Below are positions 44,521 through 53,765 of a DNA stretch of 64,000 nt, piece after piece. The stretch is taken from assembly GCF_965279055.1 (NCBI RefSeq), contig NZ_OZ257125.1, positions 3,782,001 to 3,846,000 on the forward strand, in the 5' to 3' direction. The notes below the pieces were generated by a model. That model had not been told where the DNA came from, searched no databases, and saw only the letters and a list, made by a program, of their open reading frames with translations. The position numbers and the translations under genes were made by a program. The stretch's first letter is position 1; each line of letters opens with the position of its first letter. The stretch is from Hydrocarboniphaga sp965279055 (lineage in GTDB: Bacteria > Pseudomonadota > Gammaproteobacteria > Nevskiales > Nevskiaceae).

Positions 44521-45741
44521 TCAGATTTCCTCGATCGCGGCGGTGATTTTGAGGTCCGCGCCGACGCGGCGGACATCGGTGTAACGCAGGCGCAGGCGCT
44601 GATCGAGCTGGCCGACCGCCAGATTGGCCAGGCCGCGCGCCTCGCTGCCGAGCAGCGACGGCGCGAGATAGACCAGCAGCTCGTCGACGAGCTTCGCTTC
44701 CAGCAGCGAGCCGGCCAGCGTCGGCCCACATTCGATCAGCAACTCGTTGATGCCGGCGGCGCCGAGTGCTTTGAGCGCGAGGTCGAGGTCGAGCGTGTGG
44801 ATCGAGATCAGCGGCAGGATGATCACCTCGACGTCGTCGGGACGCTGCACCGGCTCCTTGCCGACCAGCCACAGGCGCCGCGCACCCGGCGCCCAGACGC
44901 GTGCATCCACCGGCACGCGCGCCTGCGGATCGAGCACGATGCGGTCGGGCTGGCGCTGGTTTCCCCCTCTCCCCCCGGGACCGTTCCCCCCTCTCCCTCC
45001 GGGAGAGGGGCCGGGGGTGAGGGCGTTGCCGATAGCAGGGTGGCTGCTTTCTGCGAAGCCCTCACCCGGCGCTTCGCGCCACCCTCTCCCGGGGGGAGAG
45101 GGGACAAGATCACGCACCGTCAGCTGCGGATCGTCGGCCAGCACGGTGGCGGAGGAGGTCAGCACCGCGCCGGCTTCGGCGCGCAGGCGATGCACGTCGG
45201 CGCGCGCCTCGGCACCGGTGATCCATTGCGATTCGCCGCTGGCGGTCGCGGTGCGGCCGTCGAGGCTTGCGCCCAACTTCAGGCTCACGAACGGACGGCC
45301 GCGCTCCATGCGCGAGACGAAGCCGCGATTGAGCTGGCGCGCAGCGGCTTCCATCAGGCCGCTTTCGACATCGATACCGGCAGCGAGCAGCGCATCGATG
45401 CCACGCCCGGCGACCAGCGGATTCGGATCGCGCATCGCGACGATCACGCGCTTGGGCTGCGCCGCGATCACCGCGTCGGAACACGGCGGCGTGCGCCCGT
45501 GATGCGAGCAGGGCTCGAGCGTCACGTAGATGTCCGAGCCGCAGGCGCGGTCGCCGGCCATGCCGAGCGCGAACACTTCCGCATGTGGCCCGCCGGCGCG
45601 CTCGTGCCAGCCTTCGCCGACGATTTCACCGTCACGCACGATCACGCAGCCGACACGCGGATTCGGGAACGTGCCCAAGCGGCCGCGATCCGCCAGGTGC
45701 AGCGCGCGGGCCATCGCAGCGGCGGGAGTGAGGGCGTTCAA
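44521..45741 (-). CDS. ribD: Bifunctional diaminohydroxyphosphoribosylaminopyrimidine deaminase / reductase, with in-frame repeat insertion
   Basis: Catalyses the deamination and side-chain reduction steps of riboflavin synthesis. Residues 1-145 form the deaminase (GPHAEVFAL zinc His/Glu, TLEPCSHHGRTPPC zinc cysteines); 150-406 the reductase (RPFVSLKLGASLDGRTA, ITGAEARADVHRLRAE, LLIECGPTLAGSLL). At 406 residues it is about 45 longer than usual. The excess is residues of about 213-261 (PSPPGRGWREAPGEG ... TPGPSPGGRGGNGPGGRGG), which is a translated family C repeat placed between LADDPQLTVRD and QRQPDRIVLD, a surface loop of the reductase. The frame is kept, so function is probably retained. 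Confidence 0.93.
   Translation of the reverse strand: MNALTPAAAMARALHLADRGRLGTFPNPRVGCVIVRDGEIVGEGWHERAGGPHAEVFALGMAGDRACGSDIYVTLEPCSHHGRTPPCSDAVIAAQPKRVIVAMRDPNPLVAGRGIDALLAAGIDVESGLMEAAARQLNRGFVSRMERGRPFVSLKLGASLDGRTATASGESQWITGAEARADVHRLRAEAGAVLTSSATVLADDPQLTVRDLVPSPPGRGWREAPGEGFAESSHPAIGNALTPGPSPGGRGGNGPGGRGGNQRQPDRIVLDPQARVPVDARVWAPGARRLWLVGKEPVQRPDDVEVIILPLISIHTLDLDLALKALGAAGINELLIECGPTLAGSLLEAKLVDELLVYLAPSLLGSEARGLANLAVGQLDQRLRLRYTDVRRVGADLKITAAIEEI
44962..45105. repeat. Family C repeat inside the ribD coding region
   Basis: Two stems (CCCTCTCCCTCCGGGAGAGGG and CCCTCTCCCGGGGGGAGAGGG on the plus strand) and the spacer with GGGGGTGAGGGCG. It carries an additional partial unit (CCCCCTCTCCCCCCGGG) at 44965-44981. 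Confidence 0.85.
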
Positions 45742-45766
45742 AGGGAAATGCAGCGACGAAAGCAGC

Positions 45767-46291
45767 TCAGACCGTGCGCTTGCGGACGATCTTGTCGGCT
45801 TCGATCAGCGGCAACTGGCTCTTGCGCTGCTCGGCCGTCGGCAGCGTCTGCAGGCGTTCGATCTCTTCACGGAAAGCGTTCACGTCTTCGAAACTGCGGT
45901 AAATCGACGCGAAACGCACGTAGGCGACATGGTCCAGATCGCGCAGCTCGTCCATGACCCATTCGCCGACCTGGCGCGACGGCACTTCGCGTTCTCCGGT
46001 CGCGCGCATCTTGCGCATCACGTTCTCGACCGCGTGATCGACCATCTCCGGCGACACCGGCCGCTTGTAGATCGCGTGATCGATGCCCTGGCGCAGCTTG
46101 TCCTCGCGGAAAGGTTCCGGATCGCCGCTGCGCTTGATCACGTTCGGCGTCGACAGTTGCGCCTTCTCGAACGTGGTGAAGCGGCCGAAACACACCGGGC
46201 ATTCACGCCGCCGCCGCACCTGCGAGCCGTCCTCGGCCATGCGCGAATCGATCACGCGCGTGTCGGGTGCTTTGCAGAAGGGGCATTGCAT
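45767..46291 (-). CDS. nrdR: Transcriptional repressor NrdR
   Basis: ATP/dATP-sensing repressor of ribonucleotide reductase genes. The 174 residues have the zinc ribbon (MQCPFCKAPDTRVIDSR; RRRRECPVCFGRFTTFE) and an ATP-cone (VIKRSGDPEPFREDKLRQGI ... YVRFASIYRSFEDVNAFREE). It precedes ribD as in other gammaproteobacteria. Confidence 0.96.
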   Translation of the reverse strand: MQCPFCKAPDTRVIDSRMAEDGSQVRRRRECPVCFGRFTTFEKAQLSTPNVIKRSGDPEPFREDKLRQGIDHAIYKRPVSPEMVDHAVENVMRKMRATGEREVPSRQVGEWVMDELRDLDHVAYVRFASIYRSFEDVNAFREEIERLQTLPTAEQRKSQLPLIEADKIVRKRTV

Positions 46292-46338
46292 CGGAGTGGG
46301 CGCTCAGCCCGAACAGCAGGAAAAACACCGCGAAACCC

Positions 46339-46432
46339 CGTTCATCCCGAGTAGCCGCTTGCGGCGTATCGAGGGACGCACGCGCGCTGCGTCCCTCGAT
46401 ACGCTCACGGCGTGAGCTACTCGGGAGGAACG
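46339..46432. repeat. Family B repeat between nrdR and glyA
   Basis: Full two-block copy: CGTTCATCCCGAGTAG...GTATCGAGGGACG then CGTCCCTCGATACGC...CTACTCGGGAGGAACG. Confidence 0.85.
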
Positions 46433-46460
46433 GAGGTCGGTTGTGTTAATCACGAAAGGC

Positions 46461-47738
46461 TTATGCCTTGCTGCCGTAAACCGGAAACCGGCCGCAAAGC
46501 TCGCTGACTTCGCCGCGCACGCGCGTGACCGTCGCTTCGACATCGCCGGCCGCCGACATCGTGTCGACCAGGTCGGCGATCCAGTTCGCGACCTGCTTCA
46601 TTTCGGCTTCCTTGAAACCGCGCGTCGTGCTGGCGGGCGAACCCAGGCGCAGGCCCGAGGTCACGAACGGCGACTTCGGATCGTTCGGCACCGAGTTCTT
46701 GTTGACGGTGATGTGCGCGCGGCCAAGCACCGCCTCGGCATCCTTGCCGGTCACGTTCTTGGCGATCAGGTCGAGCAGGAACAGGTGATTGTCGGTACCG
46801 CCGGAGACCACCTTGTAGCCGCGCTCGAGCAGCACGGCCGCCATCGCACGCGCATTGGCGACGACCTGCTTCTGATACGCCTTGAAGCCGGGTTCCAGCG
46901 CTTCCTTGAACGCAACCGCCTTGGCCGCGATCACATGCATCAGCGGGCCGCCCTGAATGCCGGGGAACACCGCGCTCTGGAACTTCTTGTTGAATTCTTC
47001 CGGCTGCCCCTTGGTCAGGATGATGCCGCCGCGCGGGCCGCGCAGCGTCTTGTGCGTGGTGCTGGTGACGACGTGCGCATGCGGCAGCGGGCTCGGATAT
47101 TCGCCGGCGGCGACCAGGCCGGCGATGTGCGCCATGTCGACCCAGAAATACGCGCCGACCTTGTCGGCGATCGCGCGCATGCGCGCCCAGTCCTTGACGC
47201 GCGAGTACGCGGAGAAGCCGCCGATCAGCATCTTCGGCTTGGTCTCGATCGCGATGCGCTCCATCTCGTCGTAGTTGATCAGGCCGGTTTCCACATCCAG
47301 GCCGTACGGCACGATCTTGTACTGCTTACCGCTGAAATTGGCCGGGTTGCCGTGGGTCAGGTGACCGCCCTGCGCCAGGTTCATGCCCATCACCACGTCG
47401 CCGGGATTGACCAGCGCCAGGAAGATCGCGGCATTGGCCTGCGCGCCGGAATGCGGCTGCACGTTGGCGTAGTCGCAGTCGAAGACCTGCTTGATGCGAT
47501 CGATCGCGAGCTGCTCGGCGATGTCGACGAATTCGCAGCCGCCGTAGTAACGCTTGCCCGGATAACCTTCGGCGTACTTGTTGGTCAGCGACGAACCCTG
47601 GGCCTCCATCACCGCCGGGCTCGCGTAGTTCTCCGAGGCGATCAGCTCGATATGCGCTTCCTGGCGCGCGCTTTCGTCTTTGATGACGGCGGCGAGCTCG
47701 GGATCGAACTGATTGAGGCTAGGGGCTTTGGTCCACAT
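46461..47738 (-). CDS. glyA: Serine hydroxymethyltransferase
   Basis: PLP enzyme interconverting serine and glycine with tetrahydrofolate one-carbon transfer. ATG 47738 (AAGGGAAG upstream) starts MWTKAPSLNQFDPELAAV, 425 residues; the longer frame to 47828 would translate a repeat. Motifs: ELIASENYASPAVMEAQGS, LTNKYAEGYPGKRYYGGCEF, and the PLP lysine in VTSTTHKTLRGPRGG. Intact and of usual length. Confidence 0.96.
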   Translation of the reverse strand: MWTKAPSLNQFDPELAAVIKDESARQEAHIELIASENYASPAVMEAQGSSLTNKYAEGYPGKRYYGGCEFVDIAEQLAIDRIKQVFDCDYANVQPHSGAQANAAIFLALVNPGDVVMGMNLAQGGHLTHGNPANFSGKQYKIVPYGLDVETGLINYDEMERIAIETKPKMLIGGFSAYSRVKDWARMRAIADKVGAYFWVDMAHIAGLVAAGEYPSPLPHAHVVTSTTHKTLRGPRGGIILTKGQPEEFNKKFQSAVFPGIQGGPLMHVIAAKAVAFKEALEPGFKAYQKQVVANARAMAAVLLERGYKVVSGGTDNHLFLLDLIAKNVTGKDAEAVLGRAHITVNKNSVPNDPKSPFVTSGLRLGSPASTTRGFKEAEMKQVANWIADLVDTMSAAGDVEATVTRVRGEVSELCGRFPVYGSKA

Positions 47739-47772
47739 TTGTTCGGTACTTCCCTTCCGTCTCGTTATGTTT

Positions 47773-47887
47773 CCCCTCTCCCTCCGGGAGAGGGGCCAGG
47801 GGTGAGGGCCTCTCCGTTCCGAACCCAACCTGGATCGGAGAAGTCCTCACCTGGCCCTTCGGGCCACCCTCTCCCGGAGGGAGAGGG
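47773..47887. repeat. Family C repeat between glyA and nadA
   Basis: CCCCTCTCCCTCCGGGAGAGGGG and ACCCTCTCCCGGAGGGAG..., oriented opposite to the copies in the nitrogen island. Confidence 0.85.
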
Positions 47888-47899
47888 CTAAAGCTCCGC

Positions 47900-48997
47900 T
47901 CAGTCCACCACTTCCAGCATCAGGTTGAGCGCCTTGCGCGCCGGCTCGGCGACCGCTTCCGGCACGCGGATGCGGTTCACCACGTTGCCGGCGACCAGGT
48001 TGTCCAGGCACCACGCGAGGTGCTGCGGATCGGTGCGGAACATCGTCGAGCACATGCACACGGTCGGGCTCATGAACTGCACCGTCACGCCCTTGGCTTT
48101 CATCTCGTCGCCGAGACGGTTCACCAGGTTCAGCTCGGTGCCGATCAGCCAGTGCGTACCCGGCGCCGCTGCGCGTACCGTGCGCAGGATGTATTCGGTG
48201 CTGCCGACGTAGTCGCTCTTCTGGCAGACCTCGTAGCTGTTCTCCGGATGGCTGATGACCAGGCCGCCGGGCGTGTTCTTGCGGAAGTTGTCGATGTGCG
48301 CCGGCTGGAACATCTGGTGCACCGAGCAAAAGCCTTTCCACAGGATGATCTTGGCGTTTCGAATCTGCTCGTCGCTCAGGCCACCGCGCGGCTTCATGAA
48401 ATCCCAGGTGACCATCTGCTCCATCGGGATGCCCATGGTCAGGCCGGTGTTGCGGCCCAGGTGCTGGTCGGGGAAGAACAGCACTTTTTCGCGGCGCGCG
48501 AAGCTCCACTCCAGCACCGCGCGGGCATTGGAACTGGTGCAGACGATGCCGCCGTGGCTGCCGCAGAAGGCTTTCAGGTCGGCCGCGGAATTGATGTAGG
48601 TGACCGGCGTGACGTGCTCGTCCGGATCACACAGCGTGCTGATTTCTTCCCAGCACTTGCGCACCTTGACCAGGTTGGCCATGTCGGCCATCGAGCAGCC
48701 GGCTGCCAGGTCGGGAAGGATCACGCTGCGCTGGCCGAAGGTCAGGATATCCGCGACCTCGGCCATGAAATGCACGCCGCAGAAGACGATGAACTCCGCA
48801 TCGGAGTCGGCCGCCATCTGCGACAGCTTCAGCGAGTCGCCGGAGAAATCGGCGTGCTTGAAGACCTCGTTGCGCTGGTAATGGTGGCCCAGGATCGCCA
48901 GGCGCTTGCCCAGGATCGCCTTGGCGGCGGTGATGCGGGCATCGCACTCACCGTCGTCCATCAGGCTGAATTGGTCAATCTTGAGTGCCGCTGACAT
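47900..48997 (-). CDS. nadA: Quinolinate synthase A
   Basis: [4Fe-4S] enzyme condensing iminoaspartate and dihydroxyacetone phosphate to quinolinate for NAD synthesis. From ATG 48997, 365 residues with ILGHHYQRNEVFKHADFSGD, VFCGVHFMAEVADIL (first cluster cysteine), VVCTSSNARAVLEW-like GIVCTSSNARAVLEW, HPENSYEVCQKSDYVGSTE and FMSPTVCMCSTMFRTD near the C-terminus. The in-frame start at 49120 has no support. Confidence 0.95.
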   Translation of the reverse strand: MSAALKIDQFSLMDDGECDARITAAKAILGKRLAILGHHYQRNEVFKHADFSGDSLKLSQMAADSDAEFIVFCGVHFMAEVADILTFGQRSVILPDLAAGCSMADMANLVKVRKCWEEISTLCDPDEHVTPVTYINSAADLKAFCGSHGGIVCTSSNARAVLEWSFARREKVLFFPDQHLGRNTGLTMGIPMEQMVTWDFMKPRGGLSDEQIRNAKIILWKGFCSVHQMFQPAHIDNFRKNTPGGLVISHPENSYEVCQKSDYVGSTEYILRTVRAAAPGTHWLIGTELNLVNRLGDEMKAKGVTVQFMSPTVCMCSTMFRTDPQHLAWCLDNLVAGNVVNRIRVPEAVAEPARKALNLMLEVVD

Positions 48998-49148
48998 GCC
49001 TATTCCCGGTGGGAAGCGGACGCGGATTCTACTGCATTGCGGCCGCTGGCGATCCCGATTTACAGGACCCTGGCACCTGGAACTGGGGGATTTTTGGCCA
49101 AATTCAAGCGCGCTGCTCACCTTCCCCCGCGTGCGGGGGAGGGAATAT
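48998..49148. other. nadA-der gap with a short repeat stem
   Basis: It contains a GGGATTTTT run and the CCTTCCCCCGCGTGCGGGGGAGGG stem at 49120-49143, close to the der stop, a possible der terminator element. No gene. Confidence 0.5.
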
Positions 49149-50555
49149 TCATTTGAAGCGCTTGATCAGCCGCTGACGCTTCTTGACCTGGCGGCCGGTC
49201 AGCACGTTCTTCTTGTCCTTGAACGGGTTGTCGCCGGTCTTGAAGCTCAGCACCAGGGGCACGCCCTTGAGCTGGAAGTGGTCGCGGAACTCGTTGGCCA
49301 GGTAGCGCTTGTAGGTCGTCGTCAGCTTGTCGGTCTGGTTGCCGTGAATGACGATGTGCGGCGGGTTGCTGCCGCCCTGGTGGGCGTAGCGCAGCTTGAT
49401 GCGGCGGCCGAGCACCGCCGGCGGCTGGTGCCGGTCGACGCTGCGCTCGAGGATGCGCGTCAGCTCCGGCGTCGGCAGATCCTTCATCGTCGATTCGTAC
49501 GCGACCTTGACGTCGCGCATCACCACGCCGACGCCCGAGCCGTGCTTGGCGCTGATGTAGTGCACCGGCGTGTAATCCAGGAACGGCATCTTCAGGCCGA
49601 CCTGATACTTGGCCTGCTCGCGTTCGCCCTGGTCCAGGCCGTCCCACTTGTTGACCGCGAGAATCATCGCGCGGCCTCGTTGAGCGATGAGTCCCATCAG
49701 GCGCGCGTCCTGCTCGCCGATGTCGGCGTGCGCGTCGACCACGGCGATCACCACGTGCGCGCCTTCGATCGCCTGCAGCGTCTTGATGATCGAGAATTTC
49801 TCGATCACTTCCTCGACCCGCGAACGGCGCCGGATGCCGGCGGTGTCGATCAACGTGTACGGATTGCCCTCGTATTCGAACGGCACGCGGATCGCATCGC
49901 GCGTGGTGCCGGGCTTGTCGGCCGCGACCACGCGCTCGTCGCCGACCAGGCGATTCACCAACGTGGATTTGCCGACGTTCGGGCGCCCCACGATGGCGAC
50001 ACGCACCTCGCCTTCCACGTCCGGCAGCTCGGCATTGTTCGCCGGGAATTTGCCAAGCACCGAGCGCAGCAGCGGGGCGACACCGTCGCCGTATTCGGCC
50101 GAAACCGCCACCGGCTCGCCGACGCCCAGCGCGTAGAAATCGGCCACCGCGGTGCCGCGATCCGAGCCGCGCGCCTTGCCCTCGGTCTTGTTGACCAGCA
50201 GGGTCAGCGGCTTGCCGAGCTTGCGCAGCTTGCCGGCGATGGCCTCGTCGCTGCTGTGGCGGCCGGCCTTGGCGTCGGTCATGAAGAAGATGTGGTCGGC
50301 ATCTTCCAGCGCCATCTGCGCCTGCTCTTCGGCCAGCGCCGCGAGCGGGTCGGCGGACTCCGGCATCAGACCGCCGGTGTCGACGACGATGAAGGATTTG
50401 TCCTCGAACACGCCATAGCCGTACTGACGATCACGCGTCAGGCCGGCGAAGTCGGCCACCAGCGCGTCGCGCGTGCCGGTCAGACGATTGAACAGCGTGG
50501 ATTTGCCGACGTTGGGACGCCCGACCAATACCAACACCGGGAGTCCCGATTGCAT
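49149..50555 (-). CDS. der: Ribosome-assembly GTPase Der (EngA)
   Basis: Double-GTPase for 50S maturation. In 468 residues the first G domain has GRPNVGKSTLFNRLTG, DTGG and NKTEG; the second GRPNVGKSTLVNRLVG, DTAGIRRRSRVEE and VNKWDGLDQGE; a KH-like C-terminal domain ends SFKTGDNPFKDKKNVLTGRQ. All nucleotide motifs are intact. It follows bamB after nine bases. Confidence 0.97.
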   Translation of the reverse strand: MQSGLPVLVLVGRPNVGKSTLFNRLTGTRDALVADFAGLTRDRQYGYGVFEDKSFIVVDTGGLMPESADPLAALAEEQAQMALEDADHIFFMTDAKAGRHSSDEAIAGKLRKLGKPLTLLVNKTEGKARGSDRGTAVADFYALGVGEPVAVSAEYGDGVAPLLRSVLGKFPANNAELPDVEGEVRVAIVGRPNVGKSTLVNRLVGDERVVAADKPGTTRDAIRVPFEYEGNPYTLIDTAGIRRRSRVEEVIEKFSIIKTLQAIEGAHVVIAVVDAHADIGEQDARLMGLIAQRGRAMILAVNKWDGLDQGEREQAKYQVGLKMPFLDYTPVHYISAKHGSGVGVVMRDVKVAYESTMKDLPTPELTRILERSVDRHQPPAVLGRRIKLRYAHQGGSNPPHIVIHGNQTDKLTTTYKRYLANEFRDHFQLKGVPLVLSFKTGDNPFKDKKNVLTGRQVKKRQRLIKRFK

Positions 50556-50564
50556 TTTTGTCTT

Positions 50565-51734
50565 CTACTTTTTGTTGAGTGTAAGGGCCGCGAGACGGCC
50601 ACCGGCGTTCTGCAGGTACAGCAGATCTTCGCTGGCTACCGGCTGCGCGGTGATCGGCGAGGAGCCCAGGCGCGTGCGGCCAACGATCTTGCCGTCGGAC
50701 GGATCCATCCAGTGCAGATAGCCTTCGAAATCGCCGACGACGACATAGCCGCCGAAGAACGCCGGCGGCGAGGTGTGACGATACAGCAGGCCTTCCTGCT
50801 TCCAGGCGGCGGCGCCGCTCTTGGCGTCCAGGCCCCAGATCACGCCGGACTCATCCGACACGAAAACCTTATCGCCACCGGCCACGAGACTATTGAAAGA
50901 TTTCACGCCGCGGCGCCAGCCGACCTGGCCATTGGTCGGGTCCAGGCACACCACTTCGCCGCCGAAGCTGGCGACGTACAGGCACTCGTCGCCGAGCACC
51001 ATGTCGCCGTCGATGTCGACCAGGCGGTCGAGCACGGTGCGGCCGGCGGGGACGCTGATCGCCTGCTCCCAGCGCACCTGGCCGTCGGCCAGGTTCAGCG
51101 ACACCAGGCGGCCGTTCTCCATGCCGACGACGACACTCGGGCCGATGATCACCGGCCGCGACATGCCGCGCAGCACCAGCTCGGGCACGGTGCGATCGAA
51201 GGTCCACAGACGCGAGCCGTTGCTGGCCGACAGGCCGAACACGCGGCCGTCGACCGAGCGCGCGACGACGACGTTGCCGTCGCCGACCGGCACGCCCAGC
51301 GCCTCGCTGGACAGCTGGGCGCGCCAGACTTCGCTGCCATCGGTGCGCTTCAGCGCGATGATCTCGCCTTCCAGCGTCCCGACCAGCACCAGATCACCGG
51401 AGACGCCGGGACCGGCGGCGATGCGACCCTTGGTGTTGATCTCCCACAGGCGCTTGCCGTTGTCGACGCCGTAGGCATAGACGCGGCCCTTGATGTCGGC
51501 GGCGTAGACCGCGTCGACCTGTAGGCTGGGCGCCAGCTCGGTGAAGAACTTGTCGCCGCCAACACCGGCGCTGGTCGCCCACAGCGTCCGCGGCTGGATC
51601 GCCGGATTGTCGATAGCCACCAGCTTGGCCGGCTCGCGGACCTTGCCCTTGTCGGAACAGCCAGCGAGCGCGCCGGCGAGCAGCAGCGCGGCGACAGCGG
51701 CGGAAGTTACATGACCAGCGTGCTTCAGGCGCAT
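50565..51734 (-). CDS. bamB: Outer-membrane assembly lipoprotein BamB
   Basis: Eight-bladed beta-propeller lipoprotein of the BAM complex. ATG 51734 gives 389 residues: signal with lipobox LAGALAGC (Cys26), then PQQ-like repeats (VYAADIKGRVYAYGVDNGKR, DGSEVWRAQLSSEALGVPV, GEVVCLDPTNGQVGWRRGV, GYLHWMDPSDGKIVGRTRLG). The start overlaps the yfgM stop by one base. Confidence 0.95.
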   Translation of the reverse strand: MRLKHAGHVTSAAVAALLLAGALAGCSDKGKVREPAKLVAIDNPAIQPRTLWATSAGVGGDKFFTELAPSLQVDAVYAADIKGRVYAYGVDNGKRLWEINTKGRIAAGPGVSGDLVLVGTLEGEIIALKRTDGSEVWRAQLSSEALGVPVGDGNVVVARSVDGRVFGLSASNGSRLWTFDRTVPELVLRGMSRPVIIGPSVVVGMENGRLVSLNLADGQVRWEQAISVPAGRTVLDRLVDIDGDMVLGDECLYVASFGGEVVCLDPTNGQVGWRRGVKSFNSLVAGGDKVFVSDESGVIWGLDAKSGAAAWKQEGLLYRHTSPPAFFGGYVVVGDFEGYLHWMDPSDGKIVGRTRLGSSPITAQPVASEDLLYLQNAGGRLAALTLNKK

Positions 51735-52390
51735 CAGGATTTCACCGGGTCCGCGGCGGCGGCTTCCACCGCCAGATCGTCGAGTTTCTGCTGCAGCAGC
51801 GCGCGGTTGGCCGCGGCTTCGGGCGCCTTGTCGAGCGCGGCCTGATAGGCCTTGCGCGCGCTGTCGCGGTCGTTTCTGGAATAGGCGATATCGCCGCGCA
51901 GCTCGGCGTACAGGCTGGCGTATTCGCCGGCGTCGCCGTCGAGCAGCTTGAGCGCGTCGTCGGGCTTGCTCTGCTGCCACAGCACGCGCGCCTTGCGCAG
52001 CTGGGCGAGCTGCTTCAGGCCGTCTTCGTCACCGTGCTCGGCGACCCAGTCGAGCCGCTTCAGCGCACCGTCGTAGTCCTTGTCGACGACCGCGACCTGG
52101 GCCAGGCGCAGCGCCGCGGCGCTGGCGTAGGGCGAGCCGGCATGATCCGACTGCAGCTTGTCGGCGATGCTTTTGGCCTCGTCCGGCTTGGAGGCGGTCA
52201 GCGCCTTTTTCAGGTCGTCGTACATCTGCGAGGCGGTCAGCGCCTGCTTCTCCTGGTAGCCCTTCCAGGCCTGCCAGCCACCGATCGCGCCGAAGCCGAT
52301 GACCAGGCCGGCGGCCAGCGCCACCCAGTTCTCCTTGAACCAGCGCTTGAGGTTCTCGAGTTCTTCTTCGTCGTCTAGATGAGTGGCCAT
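51734..52390 (-). CDS. YfgM-like ancillary SecYEG translocon TPR protein
   Basis: 218-residue protein anchored by one membrane helix near the N-terminus (NWVALAAGLVIGFGAIGGW) after an acidic cytoplasmic start (MATHLDDEEELENLKRWF). The periplasmic part is TPR-like (DDLKKALTASKPDEAKSIAD, ALKRLDWVAEHGDEDGLKQL, ARKAYQAALDKAPEAAANRA). The position between hisS and bamB is standard for YfgM, which links the Sec translocon with periplasmic chaperones. Confidence 0.93.
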   Translation of the reverse strand: MATHLDDEEELENLKRWFKENWVALAAGLVIGFGAIGGWQAWKGYQEKQALTASQMYDDLKKALTASKPDEAKSIADKLQSDHAGSPYASAAALRLAQVAVVDKDYDGALKRLDWVAEHGDEDGLKQLAQLRKARVLWQQSKPDDALKLLDGDAGEYASLYAELRGDIAYSRNDRDSARKAYQAALDKAPEAAANRALLQQKLDDLAVEAAAADPVKS

Positions 52391-52456
52391 GATTCTTCTG
52401 GTGGTTGTGCCGCTCGCCGGCGGCATCGAAAAGGTAAGGGAGCGCCGTACGCCGCG

Positions 52457-53731
52457 TCAGCGGACTAACAGACTGCCAAGCCGGGCCGGCAGTTCAGCCC
52501 AGGTGCAGGTTTCTTGCGGGGAGGCAGCGTCGCGCAGCGATTTTACTTGAACCTGGCCCGCCGCGACCTCGGCATCGCCCAGTACCAGCGCGTAACGGGC
52601 TCCGCTGCGGTCGGCGCGCTTGAACTGGGCCGGCAGCTTGCCGCCGCCGACGTTGAGCTGTACGCCGGCGCCCGGCAGCACGTCGCGCAGCTGCTCGGCC
52701 AGCTTGCTGGCGGCGCGCTGCGCGGCCTCGCCGATCGTGCAGAAGTAGATCGCCGGGCCGCCGGCCGGCGCCCTGCCCTGGGCCTGCAGCAGCAGGATCA
52801 GGCGCTCGACGCCGCTGGCCCAACCCACCGCCGGCGTAGGCCCGCCGCCGAGTTGCTCGACCAGGTTGTCGTAGCGTCCGCCGGCGCAGACCGTGCCCTG
52901 GGCGCCGAGCTCGGTGGTGACCCACTCGAACACGTCCTTGGTGTAGTAATCCAGGCCGCGCACCAGGCGCGGATTGACCACGTGGGCGACGCCCATGTCG
53001 CTCAAGGCCAGCCTCAGGCCGTCGAAATGCGCGGCGGATTCGGCGTCCAGATAATCGAGAATGCTCGGCGCGTCGCGAACGATCTCCTGCGTCGCCGGCA
53101 CTTTGGAGTCGAGCACGCGCAGCGGATTGGCGTGCAGGCGCTTGCGCGAGTCCTCGTCCAGCGAGGACTCGTAGCGCAGCAGGAATTCGATCAGCGCCGT
53201 GCGATAGCGCGTGCGCGTGTCGCCGGTCCCCAGCGAGTTCAGCTGCAGCTCCAGGCCGCTGAAGCCGAGCTTCTTCCACAGCCGCGCCGACATCGCGATC
53301 AGCTCGGCATCGACGTCCGGCCCGGCAATGCCATAAGCCTCGACATTGAGCTGGTGGAACTGGCGATAGCGCCCGGCCTGCGGCCGCTCGTAGCGGAACA
53401 CCGGGCCGGTGCACCAGATGCGCTGCTGCTGGTTGTGAAACAAGCCGTGCTCGACGCCCATGCGCACCGCGCCGGCGGTGAACTCGGGGCGCAGCGAGAT
53501 GTGCTCGCCGCCGCGATCCTCGAAGGAATACATCTCCTTCTCGACGACGTCGGTGACTTCGCCGACGGCGCGCTTGAACAGATCGGTGCGCTCGACCACC
53601 GGCAGGCGGATTTCGGCGTAGCCGTAGTCTTCGAACACGCTGCGCGCGCTGTCATGCAGGTGCTGCCACAGGCCGGAATCGGCCGGCAGCACGTCGTTGA
53701 AACCACGGATGGACTGGATTTTCTGGGTCAT
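52457..53731 (-). CDS. hisS: Histidyl-tRNA synthetase
   Basis: Class II aminoacyl-tRNA synthetase, 424 residues. Motif 1 region RGFNDVLPADSGLWQHL, motif 2 FRYERPQAGRYRQFHQLNVE, the histidine-A motif LVRGLDYYTKDVFEWV, and motif 3 PAVGWASGVERLILLL are present, with an anticodon-binding C-terminal domain. Of normal length. Confidence 0.97.
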   Translation of the reverse strand: MTQKIQSIRGFNDVLPADSGLWQHLHDSARSVFEDYGYAEIRLPVVERTDLFKRAVGEVTDVVEKEMYSFEDRGGEHISLRPEFTAGAVRMGVEHGLFHNQQQRIWCTGPVFRYERPQAGRYRQFHQLNVEAYGIAGPDVDAELIAMSARLWKKLGFSGLELQLNSLGTGDTRTRYRTALIEFLLRYESSLDEDSRKRLHANPLRVLDSKVPATQEIVRDAPSILDYLDAESAAHFDGLRLALSDMGVAHVVNPRLVRGLDYYTKDVFEWVTTELGAQGTVCAGGRYDNLVEQLGGGPTPAVGWASGVERLILLLQAQGRAPAGGPAIYFCTIGEAAQRAASKLAEQLRDVLPGAGVQLNVGGGKLPAQFKRADRSGARYALVLGDAEVAAGQVQVKSLRDAASPQETCTWAELPARLGSLLVR

Positions 53732-53765
53732 GACTTTGCAGGCTTGCGCCGATGGAGTGCCCGCA

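Noticed and set aside
43913..44872. Long riboflavin synthase frame beginning at 44872
   Set aside because: The upstream part is a shadow of ribD; the conserved MFTGIVE start at 44518 has its own ribosome-binding site.
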